Assembly: GCF_000953825.1 (NCBI RefSeq) | Contig: NZ_BBUL01000095.1 | Coordinates: forward strand, 124,001-188,000 | From: Cellvibrio sp. OA-2007 | GTDB lineage: Bacteria > Pseudomonadota > Gammaproteobacteria > Pseudomonadales > Cellvibrionaceae | DNA length: 64,000 bases | Direction of reading: 5' to 3' | Shown: one piece after another, positions 55,880 to 64,000 of the stretch | Position numbering within the stretch: position 1 is the first letter of the stretch | Layout of the letters: each line of letters begins with the position of its first letter | Position numbers and translations under genes: made by a program | Notes under the pieces: model-generated | Seen by the model: the letters and a program-made list of their open reading frames with translations, nothing else | What the model was told of the DNA's origin: nothing | Database searches by the model: none

Positions 55880-56632
55880 TTAATAGAGCGCGCGCTTAAA
55901 CATGCCCAGCGCAGTTTGATAGCCCCACAATTGCAACTCGGCATCGTAGCGGTCGCCTTCATCGCGCATAAACGCGTGTACACCATTCACCTCATGCCAA
56001 GTGAAGTTCACCTTGTTGGCAACCAGACTGGCATAGACCTTTGCGCGGCCTTCGGGCGGAATGTGCGGATCTTGTTTGCCCCAAATCATTTGCAATTCGC
56101 CTTTAATCTCACCGGTGCGCGTCAGGCTTTCATTGCCGGGGTTGGATGGCGTTAAGCCTGAGTGGATGTCGGTTGCGTAAAAACAGCTGGTGGCGCTAAT
56201 GGCCGGATGAATCGCCGCGCGATAGGCCAAACCGCCACCCAAACAAAAACCCATAGCGCCGATTTTGCCGGAGTAATAGGGCAGGGTTTGTGCGTAATCA
56301 ATCATCGCCTGGGTATCGGTATCGTGCGCTTCCAAGGTTTTGGCGATTTTATCGGCATTGCCTTTATCGCGCCCGGCATCGTCATAGCCCAATACCGTAC
56401 CGATTGGGTTTAGCTCGTGGAATACTTCCGGAACAATCACGATAAACCCGTGCCCAGCCATAATTTGTGCGCTGCGGCGAATCGGTGAGGTTTGTTGAAA
56501 AATTTCGGAGTAGAGGATGATCGCGGGGTATTTCTTATCGGCAATTTCGGTGGAATCTTTGGGGTGATACACATAACAGCGCATGATGCCGGTTGGGGTA
56601 TTGAGATCCACTTGATGATTCTGGATTAACAT
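55880..56632 (-). CDS. Dienelactone hydrolase family protein
   Basis: Alpha/beta hydrolase of the dienelactone hydrolase family, cytoplasmic, 250 residues. The nucleophile elbow reads GAMGFCLGGGLAYRAA, with Cys as in true dienelactone hydrolases; the Asp region is GKQDPHIP and the His region is VNGVHAFMRDEG. No aromatic-degradation genes are nearby, so the substrate is open. It is followed by pepO after 36 bp. Confidence 0.9.
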   Translation of the reverse strand: MLIQNHQVDLNTPTGIMRCYVYHPKDSTEIADKKYPAIILYSEIFQQTSPIRRSAQIMAGHGFIVIVPEVFHELNPIGTVLGYDDAGRDKGNADKIAKTLEAHDTDTQAMIDYAQTLPYYSGKIGAMGFCLGGGLAYRAAIHPAISATSCFYATDIHSGLTPSNPGNESLTRTGEIKGELQMIWGKQDPHIPPEGRAKVYASLVANKVNFTWHEVNGVHAFMRDEGDRYDAELQLWGYQTALGMFKRALY

Positions 56633-56683
56633 TTATCTCTCCTCGACCTATTTTGGTATTTGAATTGGGTTGTGTAATTACAT

Positions 56684-58144
56684 TTAACGATTAAATTTCT
56701 GCTCTAGCGTTTCCATCAATACCTGTACCTTGGCGATGGATTCGCGATATTCCTGTTCAGTTTCTGAGTCAGCCACAATCCCGCCGCCGCCCCAGCAGTG
56801 AATTTTGTTGCCGTCACACACCAGCGTGCGAATGGCGATGCTGGTATCCATTTGGCCGTCCGCACTCACATAACCCAAGCTGCCACAATAAAGTGAGCGG
56901 CGGGTGGGTTCCAATTCTTCAATAATCTCCATCGCGCGGATTTTTGGTGCGCCGGTAATGCTGCCGCCGGGGAATGCATCGCGCAGTACATCAATCGCAT
57001 TGGCGCCGACTTTCAATTCCCCTGTGACCGTGCTGACCAGGTGATGGACATTGGCAAAGGTCTGCAGTTCACACAATGTCGGCACCTTTACCTGTACACA
57101 ATGTTTGCTTAAATCGTTGCGCAGCAGGTCCACAATCATCACATTCTCGGCGCGATTCTTCTGGCTGTTTTGCAGCCATTGGGCATTGTACGCATCCTGT
57201 TCCGGGGTGGCGCCGCGTTTGATGGTGCCTTTAATCGGTTTGGTTTCTACTTGCGTGCCGCGCACTTGAATAAACCGCTCGGGCGATAAACTCAGCACCG
57301 CACCATTCTCCAATTGCATAAAACCTGAGAAAGGCGAGGGCAGTGCGTCGCGTAAGGCGAGGTAGGCGGCAAATGGGTCGCCGCTAAATTCCGCGCTGAA
57401 GCGCTGGGCAAAATTCACTTGGTAGCAATCGCCTGCACGGATATAAGCCTGAATTTTTTCCAGCGCGACGTGGTAGTCGTCCACATTAAGATTGCTATCG
57501 AAATCATTGATTTTAAAGGATTTATCCGCACTCTTAAGGCTGCTGTTAAGTTCGTGAAACAGCGGGTTTTGCGCGGAATTGAGACACAGCTGCTCGATTT
57601 CCAAAAAGTTATAAGCACCGCCAAGGGTTTGACTCAGGCTCTCATTGATGACCAAACAGGCAGTTTGCCGCGCGTGATCCTGCACAATCGCCCAGGGGTA
57701 GATGCCGACACACATATCCGGCAGCTGGATATCGGCCTGAGCCAAAGCGGGTAATTTTTCCAAACGGCGGCCGAGGTCGTAGCCAAAATAGCCCAGCGCA
57801 CCGCCGATAAACGGCAGGGCAGAGTTGGTTTGTTCTTGTTGTGGTTCTTGAGATGGCGATAAGGCGTGAGCGAGCAGAACAAACGGGTCTTCGCTGGAAT
57901 CGCGGCTGCCACCCTCTTGTTCGGTGATGCGCGTCACCGCACCCTGAGTGGTCAGTAATTGCTGCGGCGCGGCAGCGATAATATCGAAGCGGCCATAACT
58001 GCTTGCCGGTCTGCCGGAATCCAACCAAAGCGCATTCGGCAAATGGCGCACCAAGCTAAACCAGAGCGCAGAATCTGGCCGATAATCCAGCGGGGTAATA
58101 CGAAGCTTTTCAGCACAGGGTTTTGCAGCAATAAATTCGGGCAT
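56684..58144 (-). CDS. pabB: Aminodeoxychorismate synthase component I
   Basis: Converts chorismate and ammonia to 4-amino-4-deoxychorismate for folate. The 486-residue protein is of the anthranilate-synthase type. It shows GYFGYDLGRRLEKLP in the N-terminal half and the chorismate-binding domain with FAQRFSAEF, LSPERF, the PabB-type Lys motif PIKGTIKRG (TrpE has Ala at that Lys), DLLRNDL and PGGSITGAPK. The pabC and pabA genes are not in the window. Divergent from the DUF4230 gene. Confidence 0.93.
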   Translation of the reverse strand: MPEFIAAKPCAEKLRITPLDYRPDSALWFSLVRHLPNALWLDSGRPASSYGRFDIIAAAPQQLLTTQGAVTRITEQEGGSRDSSEDPFVLLAHALSPSQEPQQEQTNSALPFIGGALGYFGYDLGRRLEKLPALAQADIQLPDMCVGIYPWAIVQDHARQTACLVINESLSQTLGGAYNFLEIEQLCLNSAQNPLFHELNSSLKSADKSFKINDFDSNLNVDDYHVALEKIQAYIRAGDCYQVNFAQRFSAEFSGDPFAAYLALRDALPSPFSGFMQLENGAVLSLSPERFIQVRGTQVETKPIKGTIKRGATPEQDAYNAQWLQNSQKNRAENVMIVDLLRNDLSKHCVQVKVPTLCELQTFANVHHLVSTVTGELKVGANAIDVLRDAFPGGSITGAPKIRAMEIIEELEPTRRSLYCGSLGYVSADGQMDTSIAIRTLVCDGNKIHCWGGGGIVADSETEQEYRESIAKVQVLMETLEQKFNR

Positions 58145-58290
58145 GGAATCTCGTCGGGCAGCACCGTTGCGGGGGCGTTATTCTACCCCATGACTGGCGG
58201 CCTGCGGCAAATAGACTTTGGCGCCAAGCCCGTTTAAGCTGCATCGTTTTGGTTCGCCTCTTCTTACTTTTCCGCTTAAGGGATCGCTCG

Positions 58291-58923
58291 ATGGATGTAC
58301 TTATTTTTATTCTGGCCATGGTGATTGGCGGTGTTGCGGCATGGCAAATCTTCTCCTGGTACTACGCCAAAAAATCCAAATCCCCCAAACAGGATGTTGT
58401 GGTTGAATCGCACATCTTGCTAGAACGTATTGAAAAGGTATTTAAGGTGGTACTCGCCGAGGGGTATTTCACCGAAATTTACGATCACAACACCAAAAAA
58501 GCGTTCTTCCGCATTTTCAAAACCAATAGCAAAGCGCTGGTGGTGGCCAAGGCAAAAGTGTCCGTAGGTTACGATTTCGCCAAAATGAAATTTCGCCGCG
58601 ATCACAATAGTCGCACTCTGGTGATCGAACACTTTGCCGATCCGGAAATTATCTCTATCGATACCGACTACAAGTTCTACGACATCAACCAAGGCATTCT
58701 CAATAAATTCGATAACGAGGATTACACCGCAATCCTCGCCGAAGCTAAAAAACTAATGCAGGAAAAAGCGCAAGAGAGCGAATTGCCAGAAATTGCCCAC
58801 CAACAAATACAAATCATGATGCAACAACTCTGCGCCTCTGCCGGATGGCAATTGGAGCAGGAAAAAGTATTAGAGCCACTCAAAACCGTTCAATTCATTA
58901 CAGACGATAAAAAACACTTATAA
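58291..58923 (+). CDS. DUF4230 family membrane-anchored protein
   Basis: A 210-residue protein of unknown function. One N-terminal helix (VLIFILAMVIGGVAAWQIF) is followed by a domain that I read as DUF4230: ESHILLERIEKVFKVVLAEG, AKVSVGYDFAKMKF and ISIDTDYKFYDI. A longer version from 58249 is possible, but ATG 58291 has GGGAT upstream and starts directly at the helix. The DUF2339 gene follows after 9 bp, so they are cotranscribed. Confidence 0.82.
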   Translation: MDVLIFILAMVIGGVAAWQIFSWYYAKKSKSPKQDVVVESHILLERIEKVFKVVLAEGYFTEIYDHNTKKAFFRIFKTNSKALVVAKAKVSVGYDFAKMKFRRDHNSRTLVIEHFADPEIISIDTDYKFYDINQGILNKFDNEDYTAILAEAKKLMQEKAQESELPEIAHQQIQIMMQQLCASAGWQLEQEKVLEPLKTVQFITDDKKHL

Positions 58924-58932
58924 GGAATTCAA

Positions 58933-61674
58933 ATGGCTTTACTGATTATTTTTACGCTCGTCGGTATGGGGTTGGGCGAAGCGGTGTTTTACAACAACGG
59001 TTGGATCATCGGTGGAGCGCTGGGGTTTTTAGTCACTAAAACGTTCCAGCTGAGCAGCAACCTTAAACAACTGGAGCGCGCGCTAAAACTGTTGCAAACC
59101 GCACAAGCAGCGCAAAAACAACAGGCGCCGGTTACGCAAACTGCGCCACCTACACGATCTGCACCTGAACCTGCCACCGAAAGAGCTCCGCTGGCCGAGC
59201 GCTTAAAAGCCCACGGCATTGAGCTACCGCCAGAAGTATCATCCACTGCACAACCCGCCGCCGAGTCCATCAAGCCCAGCGTTGCAACTGCGCAATACAC
59301 ACCACAAGCCCGTGTACCGGCGGAACCTAATCTGTTTGAAAAAGGCATCGCCTATGTGAATCGCTTTTTCACCGAAGGCAATCCGATTGTGCGCATCGGC
59401 ATGATGGTGATGTTTTTTGGTTTGAGTTTTTTAGTCAAATACGCCTCCAACCAGGGGCTGTTGCCGATCGAATTGCGCATGGCGGCAGTCGCTGCGGTGG
59501 CGATAGCACTGATTGTTTTAGGTTGGAAAACCCGCGAACGGGCAGGGGGTTATGGTTTGGTATTGCAGGGTGGTGGTATAGCAGCGCTGTACCTCACCGT
59601 ATTTGCCGCGGCAAAAATGTATGCGTTAATGCCGGCTGGCGGCGCATTTGCGCTGATGTTTATTATTGTGATGCTGGGGGCATTGCTGGCGATTTTACAA
59701 AACGCACAAGTATTAGCGCTGATGGCGACCGCCGGTGGTTTTCTCGCACCGATTCTCACCTCCGACGGTTCCGGCAATCACGTCGGTCTATTCAGTTTTT
59801 ATCTGCTGCTCAATATCGGCATTCTCGCCATCGCCTGGTTTAAAACCTGGCGCTTGCTCAATTGGGTCGGTTTTGTATTTACCTTTGTGATCACCTCGGT
59901 GTGGGGCGTGCTCGATTATCAACCCCATTTATATGCGAGCACCCAGCCGTTTTTGCTCGCGTTTTTTGCGCTCTATTTAACTGTGTCGATATTGTTCTCG
60001 CTCAAACAGCCGCCCAATTTAAAAGGCTTGGTGGATGGCAGTTTGGTATTTGGTTTACCCATTGTGGCGTTTGGTTTGCAAACCGCATTGCTCAAACACA
60101 CCGAATACGGTTTGGCGATTAGCGCATTAATTCTCGCGGCGATTTATATCGCACTGGCGCGTGTGCTCTGGGCAAAATACCAAACCACTCATCGCGTTTT
60201 GATCGAATCCTTTATCGCGCTCGGTGTTACTTTTGCGACCTTAACTATCCCGCTCGCGTTGGATGCGCAATGGACTTCAGCCACTTGGGCGCTGGAAGCC
60301 ACCGGTTTAATTTGGATAGGTTTGCGCCAACAGCGTTTATTGCCACGCTGTGCTGGCTACCTGTTGCATATGGCCGCCGCGTTTTCATTAATTATTCACG
60401 GTTTGGATTCGGGCGCACGGCCAATTATTGATGGCGATTTTATTAGCCTATTGATATTGGCAGCATCGGCATTGTGTATTTCGTATTTGCTGACGCGATT
60501 CGCCGAGCACAGCAAGCGCGCTGAAAAACCACTCGCGACCCTAACGATGATTATTGGCTGGCTCTGGTGGTTGTTGGCGGGCACAGAAGAACTCAAGGTG
60601 CATATCGCTGGCGAGTATCAGTTTCCAGCATTGATCGTATTTTTTGCCGCGTCTGTTGCGGCATTAGTCGCCTTGAGTAAAAAAATCCATTGGCCGGAAT
60701 TAACCCGTATCGGGTTCTGGTTGTTGCCGCTGTGTATGTTGTTATCAATGCACAATTTTGGCGAAGGTATTTTTATTGGTTACGCTGTGTATCCATCGCA
60801 GCATTGGGGTTTATTGGCGCTCGGTTTTTTTGTCGCAGTGCAATACCGTTTTTTATGGCAGCAAACCGGGCGCAGCAGTTGCGGCTTGTTAAGCGTTTAT
60901 CATGTGCTCACTGCATGGTTTTTGTTTAGCCTGGTGGGTTGGGAAGCGAGTTATTGGCAAAACGAATTGCATTGGTACGGCACCAGTGCTGCTATTTTAT
61001 GGTTCGTCTGTTTAGTGGCGCCTATGCTCGCGCTGTTGTATTTAACTAACAAAACCATGTGGCCTTTTGCGCAATATCCCAACGATTATAAAAGCCTGAT
61101 TCCCGCACCGCTTATGCTCGGTTTGTTGTTCTGGTTTATAGCTGCCTGCCACTACTCGGGCATGACAGATCAATTCTATTTACCCATTTTAAATCCGCTC
61201 GATCTCGCGCAAGCGGCAGTGCTGGTTATTTTCGCCTATGCAGTTAAACGCGGTTTTATCGGCCTTGCTAATACACCCACAGAATTGCGTTATGGTGCGA
61301 TGGGAGTATTAGTGTTTGCGTGGATCAATGTTGTGTTACTGCGCGCGATCCACCAATACGCCGCAATCGACTACAACGCCGCCGTGATGTGGGATTCGAT
61401 TGTGGTGCAAATGTCACTATCCATTTTGTGGGCAGTCTGCGCGCTGGCGATTATGAATCTATCGCGCCGTTTGCAAGAGCGAAAATTATGGATGCTCGGT
61501 GCCGGTTTATTGGGCTTGGTATTATTAAAACTCTTCACCAAAGACCTAACCGGCACCGGCACACTCGCGCGTATCGTGTCGTTTATGGTAGTCGGCGGTT
61601 TGATGTTGTTGATCGGTTATTTATCACCGATTCCTGCAAAGGCGAAAACTGTGGAACAAGATACTCTGGAATAG
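58933..61674 (+). CDS. DUF2339 polytopic membrane protein
   Basis: A 913-residue inner-membrane protein of the DUF2339 family, function unknown. Its N-terminus has one hydrophobic segment and a Gln/Ala/Pro-rich cytoplasmic linker (about 50-135), then FFTEGNPIVRIGMMVMFFGLSF and some twenty hydrophobic helices. The conserved GGFLAPILTSDGSGNH lies near residue 275. It is coupled to the DUF4230 gene (9 bp). The DUF3999 gene that is often its neighbour is here separated by a methyltransferase gene. Confidence 0.9.
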   Translation: MALLIIFTLVGMGLGEAVFYNNGWIIGGALGFLVTKTFQLSSNLKQLERALKLLQTAQAAQKQQAPVTQTAPPTRSAPEPATERAPLAERLKAHGIELPPEVSSTAQPAAESIKPSVATAQYTPQARVPAEPNLFEKGIAYVNRFFTEGNPIVRIGMMVMFFGLSFLVKYASNQGLLPIELRMAAVAAVAIALIVLGWKTRERAGGYGLVLQGGGIAALYLTVFAAAKMYALMPAGGAFALMFIIVMLGALLAILQNAQVLALMATAGGFLAPILTSDGSGNHVGLFSFYLLLNIGILAIAWFKTWRLLNWVGFVFTFVITSVWGVLDYQPHLYASTQPFLLAFFALYLTVSILFSLKQPPNLKGLVDGSLVFGLPIVAFGLQTALLKHTEYGLAISALILAAIYIALARVLWAKYQTTHRVLIESFIALGVTFATLTIPLALDAQWTSATWALEATGLIWIGLRQQRLLPRCAGYLLHMAAAFSLIIHGLDSGARPIIDGDFISLLILAASALCISYLLTRFAEHSKRAEKPLATLTMIIGWLWWLLAGTEELKVHIAGEYQFPALIVFFAASVAALVALSKKIHWPELTRIGFWLLPLCMLLSMHNFGEGIFIGYAVYPSQHWGLLALGFFVAVQYRFLWQQTGRSSCGLLSVYHVLTAWFLFSLVGWEASYWQNELHWYGTSAAILWFVCLVAPMLALLYLTNKTMWPFAQYPNDYKSLIPAPLMLGLLFWFIAACHYSGMTDQFYLPILNPLDLAQAAVLVIFAYAVKRGFIGLANTPTELRYGAMGVLVFAWINVVLLRAIHQYAAIDYNAAVMWDSIVVQMSLSILWAVCALAIMNLSRRLQERKLWMLGAGLLGLVLLKLFTKDLTGTGTLARIVSFMVVGGLMLLIGYLSPIPAKAKTVEQDTLE

Positions 61675-61796
61675 AAATGGCAGATATAAGCCGCATTTTT
61701 GATGTTAATCAACTGATTTAAGTGATAGCTGAATGTAATTTTTAGGGCACTAACACAGAGTTAGTGGGATAGTTGGGTTTTTAAATAGGACAAGAA

Positions 61797-62486
61797 ATGA
61801 AACTCTCTCGAAAATTAACAAAAGTATTTGAACTTAAACCTTTGTGGGAGACGGCCCGAGGCAAAGGAGGATTTTTGATGGCCTTGCCGCAAAATGCAAT
61901 GTTACTTGATGTGGGGTGCGGGAATGGATCTCCTCATTGGTTTAAATCAAAACGTCCCGATATCTACTATGTTGGCTTGGATATAGGTGACTATAATCAA
62001 GTCGGTAAACCATCAGAAGTTGCAAATGAATATATTTTGGTTCCTCCCGATGATTTTGCAGGCGCCATTGAAAATATGCCCAATCGTTTTGATGCCATTG
62101 TTAGTTCACATAACATCGAACATTGTGCTGAACCAATGCGCGTGCTCGGAGCTATGATGAATGCCCTTAAGCCTGACGGATTGATTTACCTTTCGACACC
62201 TTGCGGTGCAAGTGTAAAATTTCCAAGCAGATCAGGAACACTAAATTTTTTTGACGATTCCGAACATGTTGCACCGGTGGAGCTGGATTTAATGGTTTCC
62301 AAGCTTCAATCTGCCGGAGGAAAAATTGAATACGCTCGTGAACGTTACAGGCCTTTTCTACTGGCATTAAAAGGATTAATTACCGAACCGTATCATATGC
62401 TCAAACGAAAAGTAGCATTTGACGGATCTACTTGGGCTCTTTATGGCTTTGAATCTATTTTATGGGTCCGTAAATCTAGGGATTAG
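61797..62486 (+). CDS. SAM-dependent methyltransferase (class I)
   Basis: A 229-residue cytoplasmic methyltransferase; substrate unknown. Motif I reads LLDVGCGNGSPHW near residue 34, followed by YVGLDIGDY, SHNIEHCAEP (post-I) and GLIYLSTPCG. It is more AT-rich than the flanking genes and sits between DUF2339 and DUF3999 with gaps of 122 and 69 bp, unlike the tight spacing of DUF4230-DUF2339. This looks like a later insertion. ATG 61797 has AGGA upstream. Confidence 0.85.
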   Translation: MKLSRKLTKVFELKPLWETARGKGGFLMALPQNAMLLDVGCGNGSPHWFKSKRPDIYYVGLDIGDYNQVGKPSEVANEYILVPPDDFAGAIENMPNRFDAIVSSHNIEHCAEPMRVLGAMMNALKPDGLIYLSTPCGASVKFPSRSGTLNFFDDSEHVAPVELDLMVSKLQSAGGKIEYARERYRPFLLALKGLITEPYHMLKRKVAFDGSTWALYGFESILWVRKSRD

Positions 62487-62555
62487 GATTGATGTATAAC
62501 CAAATCTACGAGCGAAATAAATAATAGAAGAAAAGGTTTTATTGTGGAGTTACTC

Positions 62556-63956
62556 ATGTATGTAATTAAAAAGCGGTTTTTATTTCTGTCGTGCTTGCTG
62601 GGGATGACTGTTAACGCGGAAGTCATCCCCGTTTATCAAATCGATGCCGCTCCCGGTATTTATGTACAAACCACACTTACACATGATATTTACCGCTACA
62701 GTGCCGATGCGCGCTTAAATGATCTGGTGGTGACGGATCAGCAGGGCAATAAGTTGCCGTATCGCCTTGTTGCGCCCAGTGCAAAAAATACTGAGCAGTC
62801 GCAACAAATGCCGGTGCGTTTTTTTCCGGTAGCTGTCGGTGCCCCGCCGGAAACCTTGTTGGCGTTAAGCAGTGCGTCCATTCGGTTAGATGCAAATGAA
62901 ATTTCCGTGAGTGTAGTAAAGAGCGATAAAGAAGAACTGCTCGACCAAACCGCGCCTACGGATTTTTATGTGGTGGATTTAAGTGATTTGCGCACTCGTG
63001 CGGATGCGCTAATGGTGTTGTGGCCAGTGAGTGAGCAGCATCAATATCTGGAAGTGCAAGTCAATGGCACCAACGATATGACCAACTGGACACCCATCAC
63101 CGAAACAACACTGGTGCAATTGCACAAAGATGGCGAGCAATTAACCCGCAATAAAATCACGCTTAACCTCAAGGAATTTGAATACGCTTATTTGCAATTG
63201 AAATTTATGCGCGGTGGTGAAAATTTACAGCTTACCCAAGTCGCAATTGAAAATACCGATAAAACCACCAACGCGCCCGCACCCGATAGTTGGCAAGTAT
63301 CTGGCACTCTGGCTGAAAAACAGCAAACCGCACTGCACGCCATTAACAGCGGCAAAAAAGCCGCCGTCGCCGCATGGGAATTTGAGCGCGATGATATTGC
63401 ACCCATCAGCCGTTTAAGCATCAACCTCGGTGAGGTGGTGTATGGTGATCAAATCAAAGTATTTTCCCGCCGCAGCGAAAAACAACCTTGGCAATTAATC
63501 CACCAAGGCATTTGGTTTAACGCCCAGGTCGGCAGTACATGGCAGCAAAGTGACGCACTCCACATCCATCAAAACAGCGATACCCACTGGCGCGTTGAAC
63601 TCAATGAATTACTCCGCACTCACGCCAACCCACAACTGGTATTCACTCGCCAACCCGAGTTATTACAATTTATCGCCAACAACAGCGCCCCCTTTAATAT
63701 CGCCATAGACACCCAAGCCGCCCCCGACAACCAATACACCAGCAGCCAAATTTTTTCGCAGTTAGTGAACGGCAAAGAGTTAGAGTGGGCACAAACAACC
63801 TTCACCGAATTAAAACCCAACATAAACTACTTCGCCCGCCACTCAATGCAAATTGGTTGGAAGACCCTGTTATTTTGGGGAATTATGATTGGTGCGGTTT
63901 TGGTGTTGGTGGGAGTTGCGGTTCGGTTGATGGGGCAGATGAAGAAAGTCAATTAA
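62556..63956 (+). CDS. DUF3999 family exported protein
   Basis: A 466-residue protein of unknown function, DUF3999. A signal peptide (IKKRFLFLSCLLGMTVNA) is followed by beta-rich domains (QIDAAPGIYVQTTLTHDIYR split) and a C-terminal membrane helix (ILFWGIMIGAVLVLVGVAV-like, about 438-460), so the bulk lies in the periplasm. ATG 62556 has GGAG six bases upstream; the GTG at 62544 overlaps that site. It usually accompanies DUF2339. Confidence 0.87.
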   Translation: MYVIKKRFLFLSCLLGMTVNAEVIPVYQIDAAPGIYVQTTLTHDIYRYSADARLNDLVVTDQQGNKLPYRLVAPSAKNTEQSQQMPVRFFPVAVGAPPETLLALSSASIRLDANEISVSVVKSDKEELLDQTAPTDFYVVDLSDLRTRADALMVLWPVSEQHQYLEVQVNGTNDMTNWTPITETTLVQLHKDGEQLTRNKITLNLKEFEYAYLQLKFMRGGENLQLTQVAIENTDKTTNAPAPDSWQVSGTLAEKQQTALHAINSGKKAAVAAWEFERDDIAPISRLSINLGEVVYGDQIKVFSRRSEKQPWQLIHQGIWFNAQVGSTWQQSDALHIHQNSDTHWRVELNELLRTHANPQLVFTRQPELLQFIANNSAPFNIAIDTQAAPDNQYTSSQIFSQLVNGKELEWAQTTFTELKPNINYFARHSMQIGWKTLLFWGIMIGAVLVLVGVAVRLMGQMKKVN

Positions 63957-63980
63957 TTTAATAGAAAAGTTAGCGTTTTT

Positions 63981-64000
63981 ATGATTATTAAAAAATACGA
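63981..64000 (+). CDS. Possible start of a further gene cut by the window end
   Basis: An ATG 24 bp after the DUF3999 stop begins a frame (MIIKKY) that is open to the window edge. No clear ribosome site, so this is only a possibility. Confidence 0.2.

Overview
The window looks like a chromosomal segment of a Cellvibrio-like gammaproteobacterium (Cellvibrionaceae or a close relative of the pseudomonads). This is judged from protein likeness and gene order, not from a database search. Several blocks keep the order remembered from Pseudomonas: comEC-exbB-exbD-lpxK-kdsB-ptp-murB, gacA-uvrC-pgsA followed by tRNAs, mltD/gloB/methyltransferase/dnaQ, and fimL-nudC. Composition is moderate in GC and even, apart from an AT-richer methyltransferase near the right end. 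I saw no rRNA, CRISPR array, transposase or intact prophage.

Layout. 1-7.2 kb: DNA uptake channel (comEC), ExbB/ExbD energisers, lipid A/KDO genes (lpxK, kdsB), a low-molecular-weight phosphatase and murB. 7.4-11 kb: gacA, uvrC, pgsA, tRNA-Cys, tRNA-Leu and a strong terminator. 11.2-13.1 kb: a secreted S8 peptidase. 13.2-17.9 kb (minus strand): a four-gene operon of glycerate kinase, phosphoglycerate-type phosphatase, glucosyl-3-phosphoglycerate synthase and a GH13_18 phosphorylase, which together can make and recycle glucosylglycerate. 18.2-19.6 kb: an HD-GYP gene cut by an in-frame amber codon. 19.6-21.9 kb: thiO-thiS-thiG behind a TPP riboswitch. 22-29.4 kb: xseA, guaB, guaA, pgm, ypfJ. 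29.5-39.3 kb: mltD, gloB, a methyltransferase, dnaQ, fimL, nudC, a membrane protein, sohB, msrA. 39.3-42.7 kb: ETF-quinone oxidoreductase with a YeiE-like LysR regulator, and a small unknown gene. 42.7-49.1 kb: a CusBA copper/silver efflux pair with a Cys/Met-rich exported protein, cysH and thrH. 49.2-53.7 kb: an OmpR-type two-component system with a 30-residue membrane peptide gene behind it and a tandem pair of spondin-domain proteins ahead of it. 53.7-58.1 kb: M13 peptidase, dienelactone-hydrolase-like protein, pabB. 58.3-64 kb: DUF4230, DUF2339, a methyltransferase and DUF3999.

Most worth a second look: (1) the module of spondin pair, histidine kinase/regulator and tiny membrane peptide, where four ATCACG-like half-sites at exact 11-bp spacing sit directly upstream of the spondin promoter, the geometry expected for an OmpR-family regulator; (2) the glucosylglycerate operon, whose GLYK-type kinase would return glycerate to 3-phosphoglycerate and close the cycle; (3) the amber-interrupted HD-GYP gene; (4) an S8 peptidase with Glu where Asp is expected; (5) a TPP riboswitch whose expression platform can be read from two mutually exclusive pairings.
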